Shown here: one piece after another, positions 22,486 to 26,531 of the stretch
Layout of the letters: every line of letters begins with the position of its first letter
Position numbering within the stretch: the stretch's first letter is position 1
Assembly: GCA_900540865.1 (NCBI GenBank)
Contig: UQHH01000036.1
Location: 1 to 26,531 of the forward strand
Direction of reading: 5' to 3'
From: an uncultured Oscillospiraceae bacterium
GTDB taxonomy: Bacteria; Bacillota; Clostridia; Oscillospirales; Acutalibacteraceae
DNA: 26,531 bases
Made by a program: the position numbers and the translations under genes
The notes under the pieces: model-generated
Database searches by the model: none
Told to the model about the DNA's origin: nothing
What the model saw: only the letters and a program-made list of their open reading frames with translations

Positions 22486-22518
22486 GAATCTATCATTTAT
22501 GGTAGGTTCTTTTTTTTT
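22486..22518 (+). terminator. Intrinsic terminator of tRNA-Arg
   Basis: GAATCTATC (22486-22494) pairs with GGTAGGTTC (22501-22509), including two G-T pairs, followed by nine T (22510-22518). If the crossover is in the tRNA 3' end, this terminator was brought in by the element. Confidence 0.85.
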
Positions 22519-22552
22519 ATTCGTTATTATGACGAAAAGTAGAGTAAAATAC

Positions 22553-22564
22553 AAAATCGATTTT
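22553..22564. repeat. 12-bp palindrome between integrase stop and tRNA
   Basis: AAAATCGATTTT is a perfect palindrome, flanked by CGAAAA (22533-22538) and a second TTTTCG at the palindrome end. It could be an arm-type integrase site or a terminator stem for the minus-strand transcript. Nothing else is seen between 22519 and 22591. Confidence 0.3.
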
Positions 22565-22591
22565 CGAGAAAAGGCAATTTGCACAAACAAT

Positions 22592-23470
22592 TTAGGCACT
22601 ATACATTTCATCCACATGGGATAGATGTTTCTCGTTTATAATCCGCATTTGAGCGGCAAGATGTACATAGACCTGTGTAATATTAATGGTACTGTGTCCC
22701 ATTAGAACACGAAGGACTTCAAGGTTTCCACCGTTCAAGATGTAATTTGTAGCAAACGTATGCCGGAGTAAGTGGGGATAAAGCCGGGTAATGCCGGACT
22801 TCCTTTTTAAACGGGAGAATAACATTTTAATAGCGTTATCCGTGATAGGTGTACCATCATGATTCCGAAAGAGGGTTCCTCTGGTAAGGGCGGTACACTT
22901 AATATATTTCTTTAGTAGGTGAAAAGTCGTAGAGCCAAAAGGCACTATACGCTGTTTACTGCCTTTACCATTAATAAGCATGGTGCAATTTTTTAAATCT
23001 ACATCATCAATATCCAGTTTAACAATTTCGCCACGGCGTAGGCCACAGTCGAGCATGAGCATACACATCAATTTATTGCGTAAATCCAGCCATACGCTTT
23101 CATCAAACATATTCAACAACTTCTTACTCTCCAAGTCGTTTAGGGGCTGTATTACATCTTTTTGGCTCTTTACAAGCCGTAGGCGGTTAATATCAATATC
23201 CAGCATATCCTCGAAGTAAAGCCAGCGGAGAAAAACACGCACGTCACGGGCATAGGATTGTACGCTAACACGCTTTAAATTGCGCTGTTCCATTAGATAG
23301 ACTTGATACTGTTTAAAAATCATTACGCTTAAATCGTCTATATCGGTATCCCTGCCGCAGAAGTCCGAGAAAATACGGAGCTTTATACCGTAATCTTTTA
23401 TCGTTTCTTTTGAGTTTCCGCGAAACTTCTGTTCCTCTACAAACATATTTATTGCTTCGACTACCTTCAT
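22592..23470 (-). CDS. int: Tyrosine recombinase/integrase of the prophage
   Basis: A 292-residue XerC/D-like site-specific recombinase. The N-terminal SAM-like core-binding domain covers about residues 1-90 (MFVEEQKFRGNSKETIKDYG, SYARDVRVFLRWLY). The catalytic domain has Arg145 (DCGLRRGE), Lys172 (GKGSKQR), HLLRHTFATN with His233 and Arg236, LMGHSTINIT with His259, and nucleophile Tyr268 (VYVHL). All six catalytic residues are present. The frame extends to a TTG at 23494; the ATG at 23470 has AAAAGG six bases upstream and gives a usual N-terminus. It lies next to the tRNA, the expected target. Its first 158 bases overlap the end of rep in another frame. Confidence 0.93.
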   Translation of the reverse strand: MKVVEAINMFVEEQKFRGNSKETIKDYGIKLRIFSDFCGRDTDIDDLSVMIFKQYQVYLMEQRNLKRVSVQSYARDVRVFLRWLYFEDMLDIDINRLRLVKSQKDVIQPLNDLESKKLLNMFDESVWLDLRNKLMCMLMLDCGLRRGEIVKLDIDDVDLKNCTMLINGKGSKQRIVPFGSTTFHLLKKYIKCTALTRGTLFRNHDGTPITDNAIKMLFSRLKRKSGITRLYPHLLRHTFATNYILNGGNLEVLRVLMGHSTINITQVYVHLAAQMRIINEKHLSHVDEMYSA

Positions 23471-24404
23471 CTTCTTCATCCTTTTTACGTTCAAGTGGTT
23501 GTATTTTTCCTTTTAATAGTTCCTCAAATTCTTCCGAATAAGCAAAATTTCCGCATTTACAATAGATATTTGCGAAGTCATAAAGCGGTATGCCGTTATA
23601 GCGGCCTACGGCTATTTTTTCGGCCTTTTTTAAGCCTTGCGAGCAGTAGTATACATGTGCGTTTAAGTCTTTTACACTTTGCGTTAAATCCTTTGTAACG
23701 TATTTTGTTATATATTTTGCGACGGCTTCATGGTTGCGGACGGGTTCAAGGTCACAAAAACCAAACTTTTCACGGTAAGCGGGGAAATCATAAACCAAAT
23801 CACCTTGTTTTAGCTTAAAGCGTATGTAGTAGGGAAGCTTTTCCTTTAATGTGAATTTGCGGAGATATTCAGAAGGGATTCCCATTAAAAAACCGTGCTC
23901 GTGCCATGCGCCGTCCTTGTGTTGTTCGGGAATCAATAGGTATTTAATACTTAATCCCTTTCGCTTATTCAAATCACGAATCCACTGTGCAAAAGCCTTG
24001 TGATAAGCGTCAAGCTGATAGCGGTCATATTTCGCGCCGTCCACCGTAAAGGTGCAAAAGTATTCCCACGGATTACAGTAGGCATACTCAAAAATCATAC
24101 GCTTGCTTCGGATAAGGCTCTCCGAAATTTTGCGGTCATTAACCGAGCCTTTCGGCACATAGTTTTCACCAACCCATCGGGCAAGCCTTTTTTCAAATTC
24201 TGCCCGTTCATCGTCGCTCATTTCTTCCCACGTCGCAAGGACTGATTTTACTTTAGGCGTTCCGCGCTCCTCATACCAGACAGGGATTTCATCATCATCG
24301 AATTTGTGACGCTGTATATTCATTGTTTTGACCTGTAGCATCTTATCACCATACCGTTTAATGGTCGTTACATTCGTAAAATAATAGCATGATTTCCCTT
24401 CCAA
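23313..24404 (-). CDS. HUH rolling-circle replication initiator of the prophage
   Basis: A Rep of up to 363 residues, expected to nick one strand at the phage origin and stay bound to the 5' end. Motif 1 is YFCTFTVD (115-122), motif 2 is WHEHGFLMG with His168 and His170 as metal ligands, and motif 3 is AKYITKYVTKDL with Tyr231 and Tyr235. VYYCSQGLKKAEK follows, as in many phage Reps. The longest frame uses TTG at 24404 behind GGTGG; in-frame ATGs at 24341 (GGTGA nearby) and 24323 are alternatives. The C-terminal 60 residues are very basic (KLKRNDKRLRYK, YRYRRFKRNDF), may bind DNA, and overlap the integrase gene. Confidence 0.88.
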   Translation of the reverse strand: MEGKSCYYFTNVTTIKRYGDKMLQVKTMNIQRHKFDDDEIPVWYEERGTPKVKSVLATWEEMSDDERAEFEKRLARWVGENYVPKGSVNDRKISESLIRSKRMIFEYAYCNPWEYFCTFTVDGAKYDRYQLDAYHKAFAQWIRDLNKRKGLSIKYLLIPEQHKDGAWHEHGFLMGIPSEYLRKFTLKEKLPYYIRFKLKQGDLVYDFPAYREKFGFCDLEPVRNHEAVAKYITKYVTKDLTQSVKDLNAHVYYCSQGLKKAEKIAVGRYNGIPLYDFANIYCKCGNFAYSEEFEELLKGKIQPLERKKDEEDEGSRSNKYVCRGTEVSRKLKRNDKRLRYKAPYFLGLLRQGYRYRRFKRNDF

Positions 24405-24453
24405 TTTTCACACCACCAAAATAAAATGCCCGCTTTATGTTAGTTAGTCTAGT

Positions 24454-24484
24454 AAAGGGGCGCGCCCTGCGGGCGCACCCCTTT
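24454..24484. other. Strong hairpin next to rep: candidate phage origin or packaging signal
   Basis: AAAGGGG, C, GCGCCC, loop TGC, GGGCGC, A, CCCCTTT: 13 base pairs with a single C-A mismatch. It sits alone in the 100-base gap between rep and the small-protein genes. The CCCCTTT arm is repeated at once (CCCCTTT at 24486-24492). There is no good T-run on the minus strand, so it is a poor terminator. In Ff phages such intergenic hairpins are the packaging signal and the replication origin. Confidence 0.5.
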
Positions 24485-24504
24485 GCCCCTTTTCTGCACC
24501 ATCT

Positions 24505-24699
24505 CTATTTATCTTTGTTTGAATTTTCGGCGATTCTACATTCTGATGCAGAATATAAATCATGTAAACAATCACCAGCTTTTTTATACAGCTTAGAAAG
24601 TTCATTCTGGTCGTTGGTAACATTCATGCGGTTGATACAACTTCTTAGCATATTACTTAGGTCTAAATATTCCCGATGGCTCAAAAGATTATCTACCAT
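24505..24699 (-). CDS. Small helical phage protein, 64 aa (paralogue of the next gene)
   Basis: A soluble, charged, helix-rich protein with no signal or membrane segment, so not a coat protein. Family unknown. Residues from I-N-R-M to K-L-Y align without gaps over 17 positions with the 75-aa neighbour (I-D-D-I to E-L-Y), keeping the hydrophobic pattern. Its translation start region is a copy of the neighbour's: GGAAAATTTGAAAGGAG is identical in both. The ATG follows that GGAG. The place between structural genes and rep might suit an accessory or DNA-binding role, which is a guess. Confidence 0.65.
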   Translation of the reverse strand: MVDNLLSHREYLDLSNMLRSCINRMNVTNDQNELSKLYKKAGDCLHDLYSASECRIAENSNKDK

Positions 24700-24705
24700 A
24701 TTTTT

Positions 24706-24722
24706 CTCCTTTCAAATTTTCC
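24706..24722 (-). repeat. 17-bp repeat, copy 2 (translation start of the 64-aa gene)
   Basis: CTCCTTTCAAATTTTCC on the plus strand is identical to 24949-24965. On the minus strand it holds the upstream gene's last Lys-Ile codons, its TGA stop and the ribosome site of the next gene. Confidence 0.85.
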
Positions 24723-24939
24723 GCCTTATTTTTATCCGTTTGCCTGCAAGCGAGACCAAATGTTTAAACCGTTCTTCGGCAATACAACGTTCAGCGTAAA
24801 GCTCATTAAAATCATCCGTAGTTCCCATAATCTTAATATCATCTATCAATTCTTCTACCAGAGACATAACCTCACGATGTATCAAAAATTCTGCGTATGT
24901 CATAACTTTAATTTCTTCATACTTTTTAGCGTTTTTCAT
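24712..24939 (-). CDS. Small helical phage protein, 75 aa (paralogue of the 64-aa protein)
   Basis: A soluble, charged, mostly helical protein: acidic in the middle (LVEELIDDIKIMGTTDD) and basic at the end (GKRIKIRRKI). No membrane segment. Not recognised. It resembles the 64-aa protein in pattern and start region. The ATG at 24939 follows AAAGGAGG, which directly abuts the stop codon of the signal/anchor protein, so translation is coupled. The basic tail may bind nucleic acid; in many inoviruses a small ssDNA-binding protein gene lies near rep, but no OB-fold signature can be claimed. Confidence 0.68.
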   Translation of the reverse strand: MKNAKKYEEIKVMTYAEFLIHREVMSLVEELIDDIKIMGTTDDFNELYAERCIAEERFKHLVSLAGKRIKIRRKI

Positions 24940-24948
24940 GGATTTTTC

Positions 24949-24965
24949 CTCCTTTCAAATTTTCC
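24949..24965 (-). repeat. 17-bp repeat, copy 1 (translation start of the 75-aa gene)
   Basis: CTCCTTTCAAATTTTCC on the plus strand, same as 24706-24722; it includes the stop of the 215-aa gene and the GGAG of the 75-aa gene. The two copies are 243 bases apart, spanning one small gene. Confidence 0.85.
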
Positions 24966-25602
24966 AAATTAGCATTATGAGTACAAAAACAATGAGTAGG
25001 ACAAGAGCCGCCATAATAAAACCCAAATGGTCGGTATAGTCTATCGGCTCTCCGTCCTTTGGCGTTGTATCGACATTGACGGCGTAAAAATAGTCAATGT
25101 TTTTCGGCAGCACGACGGCATCATCAATGGAGATGTCAGCGTTACGGAAAAATGAATTGCCGGAGGAAAAGTAAGTAGTGGGCTGAATTACGTTTGCAAC
25201 ATAGGTTTGCGTCGTAAGGCCATATACGAGCCTTAGACACGGCTTGTCAAAACGCAGGGTAGTCGCTGTGCCAGAAAAAACACAATCGTTGGGGATAAAA
25301 TAAAAGGTAATCGACCCTGTGGGGATGCTTACAAAAAAACGGCTATAATCGGCGGCATTGTACTGTGGGAAATATTCATCAAAAAGCTTATAAATATCCC
25401 CGTCAGTTTTGAAGCAGAATTGAAACTTTTCAGACGCTTCGCGAATGTCCGCAAGAAGCTGGGGAGAAACAGCGTCAGCTTCGGGCGGCGGCTGTGTGCT
25501 GTCGATTTCTGCGGCCTCGGTTGTGCGGACGCAGAGAGAGATTGCAAAGAGCAGGACAGCAACAATAATTAAAATCCATTCGATGGCACCTAGCTTTTTC
25601 AT
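24955..25602 (-). CDS. Signal/anchor membrane protein of the phage, 215 aa (pIII-like topology)
   Basis: Residues about 7-27 form a hydrophobic signal or anchor (WILIIVAVLLFAISLCV), possibly cut after TEAAEA-like sequence near residue 31. Residues 32-185 are an extracellular domain with many aromatics and two to three Cys. Residues about 192-213 form a C-terminal anchor (IMAALVLLIVFVLIMLIW) followed by only one Lys. A secreted N-terminal region with a C-terminal anchor is the topology of the filamentous-phage adsorption protein pIII, and its position next to the Zot ATPase fits, but no sequence match is claimed. The gene begins two bases after the ATPase stop. An alternative is a membrane assembly partner of the ATPase. 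Confidence 0.7.
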   Translation of the reverse strand: MKKLGAIEWILIIVAVLLFAISLCVRTTEAAEIDSTQPPPEADAVSPQLLADIREASEKFQFCFKTDGDIYKLFDEYFPQYNAADYSRFFVSIPTGSITFYFIPNDCVFSGTATTLRFDKPCLRLVYGLTTQTYVANVIQPTTYFSSGNSFFRNADISIDDAVVLPKNIDYFYAVNVDTTPKDGEPIDYTDHLGFIMAALVLLIVFVLIMLIWKI

Positions 25603-25604
25603 TA

Positions 25605-26414
25605 TTACACCTGCTTTCTGTGTCTAATTTTTATTTGTCCCTTGCGGTCGAGGGGCAGGGCGTTGCTTGGAATATCGTCACGATTTTGCAGAATTTCAGC
25701 GTCAGACAGATATTCCTTTTTGAGCATGCCTTGAACGAGTTCTTCCGTGTCGTAAAGATTCCTAAAGAGTTCGCGCTGTATTTTTGTGCGGGTATTTTCA
25801 ATGCGGGGGGCATAAGTGCGGTTTTGCTGGTACATCTCGTATTCGTCGATGTCGTACTTGTAAGCGGTCATATAGCGGGTAAAGGGGTGCGCCGGGGAGC
25901 TTACACAGGCTGTTACATCTGCCGTTACGTCGCGTATTTGCTTATCCAGCAGGTTATACCGCTGGACTGTGCCTAAAATCATAATCTTGCGTTTGCGGCA
26001 TTGTGTGAGGTGCTGATACAAGACCTTCGGCACGGCGGTTTTTCCGCTCGAAAAGTCGCGGGAATTAAAGATACTGCCTATCTCGTCAATAAGGACAACG
26101 GTATTGCGCGGGGCGTTTAGGATGTCCTGCGCGGTTTCAAGCCGTAGAATCCTTGTATGCTCCGGAAAGTTTGTCAACTTAATATTGGTCAGCACGTGCA
26201 GCTGCGGGTATTTTAGGCACATGGCGTAAACGTCGGAGACGGCAAAACAGGACTTTCCGGCACCAAAAAGGCCGACATAAAGGTGGATGCCCCAGCCGAA
26301 AAACTCTTTGCTCATGCAAAAATACCAGTACATAAGCTTATCGTATGTATGGTACATGATGTATTGGGGGAACAAGAAAAACTTTGTGATATAGACCTTT
26401 AAAATCTTAAACAT
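25605..26414 (-). CDS. Zot-like (pI-type) morphogenesis ATPase
   Basis: A 269-residue P-loop ATPase of the Zot/pI family that powers extrusion of filamentous phage through the membrane. The Walker A motif GLFGAGKS is at 48-55 and Walker B TVVLIDEIG at 105-113 (Asp110, Glu111). The TVQRYNLLDKQIRDVTADV block (149-167) corresponds to the Q...D..IR segment of the family. The N-terminal 46 residues are aromatic and moderately hydrophobic (FFLFPQYIMYH, MYWYFCM) and might touch the membrane. Unlike classical pI/Zot proteins there is no hydrophobic segment and outer domain after the ATPase; it ends in a basic tail. Its start overlaps the previous gene's stop (TGATG). Confidence 0.85.
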   Translation of the reverse strand: MFKILKVYITKFFLFPQYIMYHTYDKLMYWYFCMSKEFFGWGIHLYVGLFGAGKSCFAVSDVYAMCLKYPQLHVLTNIKLTNFPEHTRILRLETAQDILNAPRNTVVLIDEIGSIFNSRDFSSGKTAVPKVLYQHLTQCRKRKIMILGTVQRYNLLDKQIRDVTADVTACVSSPAHPFTRYMTAYKYDIDEYEMYQQNRTYAPRIENTRTKIQRELFRNLYDTEELVQGMLKKEYLSDAEILQNRDDIPSNALPLDRKGQIKIRHRKQV

Positions 26415-26530
26415 CAGCGAATCATCCTCCCTGTGCGGGTGATTGCTTGATAGAGAAACTTAAAAAGCAAGGCAATTAAAAACAAGGCGGCAACAAAGAC
26501 CAAGCCGCACACAAACATTTCATAAGGCGT
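26414..26530 (-). CDS. Tiny membrane protein, 3' end only (5' end beyond the window)
   Basis: An open frame enters from the right edge and ends with TGA at 26414-26416, sharing bases with the ATG of the Zot-like ATPase. The visible 38 residues have one strongly hydrophobic segment (FVCGLVFVAALFLIALLFKFLY) and a basic end (TRTGRMIR). A single-helix small protein directly before the Zot gene fits a minor coat or assembly protein (pVI/pVII/pIX-like) or the end of a larger membrane protein. An internal ATG at 26518-26516 would give 34 residues, but no ribosome site can be seen for it. Confidence 0.55.
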   Translation of the reverse strand, partial: TPYEMFVCGLVFVAALFLIALLFKFLYQAITRTGRMIR

Positions 26531-26531
26531 T

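Larger units (their letters stand above)
22484..26531 (-). mobile_element. Integrated filamentous-phage-like element (inovirus prophage), right part cut off
   Basis: All genes from the tRNA to the window edge are on the minus strand and AT-richer than the chromosome. In transcription order: end of a tiny membrane protein, Zot-like ATPase, signal/anchor membrane protein, two small soluble proteins, strong hairpin, HUH Rep, tyrosine integrase, tRNA. An HUH Rep together with a Zot/pI-type ATPase and small membrane proteins is the recognised inovirus gene set. Few filamentous phages of Gram-positive hosts have been studied. The coat genes and right attachment site would be beyond 26531. Confidence 0.8.

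Noticed and set aside
22354..22617. Minus-strand ORF of 87 codons containing EGTRTPDLLIRSQALYPAELL
   Set aside because: This is the well-known spurious translation of the antisense of a tRNA gene; it covers the whole tRNA-Arg.
24357..24390. Ten-codon ATG ORF with AAGGGAA ahead, inside the start of rep
   Set aside because: It is short and out of frame with rep. It could be a leader peptide, but nothing else supports it.
1..26531. CRISPR array, retron, toxin-antitoxin pair or insertion sequence
   Set aside because: No regularly spaced repeats, reverse transcriptase, paired toxin/antitoxin genes or transposase were found; the only mobile element seen is the phage-like one at the right end.

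Overview
The window looks like the chromosome of an anaerobic, low-to-mid-GC Gram-positive bacterium of the class Clostridia (probably an Oscillospiraceae/Ruminococcaceae relative). The reasons are strong GGAGG ribosome sites, TTGACA/TATAAT promoters, a two-iron superoxide reductase, a DUF951-prfA-tsaC-coaE housekeeping block and an MgtE magnesium channel. The species cannot be named from the sequence. Housekeeping genes are fairly GC-rich; an AraC-type gene near 9.0-9.8 kb and the right-hand element are visibly more AT-rich.

Layout. 0.1-1.4 kb: two unrecognised genes. 1.5-3.1 kb: mgtE behind a leader with a short ORF and a terminator-like hairpin. 3.4-5.4 kb: a YjbR-like protein, a DUF2238/YjdF membrane protein and an ADP-ribosylglycohydrolase. 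5.5-6.0 kb: an RNHCP zinc-ribbon protein behind a small upstream ORF and mutually exclusive hairpins. 6.2-6.6 kb (minus): desulfoferrodoxin. 6.9-8.9 kb: D-lactate dehydrogenase-like enzyme and an EamA transporter. 9.0-10.3 kb: AraC-type regulator and VOC-fold protein.

10.3-17.1 kb (minus): a compact aromatic amino acid operon, aroF-tyrA-aroB-aroA-aroC-pheA, with 4-nt overlaps or 12-13-nt gaps. It converts PEP and erythrose-4-phosphate towards chorismate, prephenate, phenylpyruvate and hydroxyphenylpyruvate; aroD/aroQ, aroE and aroK are not here. Its 240-nt leader encodes a 31-residue peptide carrying Tyr-Tyr-Tyr-Gly-Trp-Asp-Phe, followed by an intrinsic terminator and a 10-bp antiterminator pairing. 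This is a complete ribosome-mediated transcription attenuator and, for a Gram-positive aro operon, the most striking regulatory find.

17.1-22.2 kb (plus): DUF951, prfA, tsaC, coaE, a lytic transglycosylase and an M18 aminopeptidase. 22.4 kb: tRNA-Arg(ACG).

22.48 kb to the right edge: an element inserted at the 3' end of the tRNA gene, all minus strand: tyrosine integrase, HUH rolling-circle Rep, a strong hairpin, two small related proteins, a signal/anchor membrane protein, a Zot-like (pI-type) ATPase and the end of a tiny membrane protein. Rep + Zot ATPase + small membrane proteins + integrase is the hallmark of a filamentous phage (inovirus). This one is cut by the window edge, so its coat genes and right attachment site are not visible.
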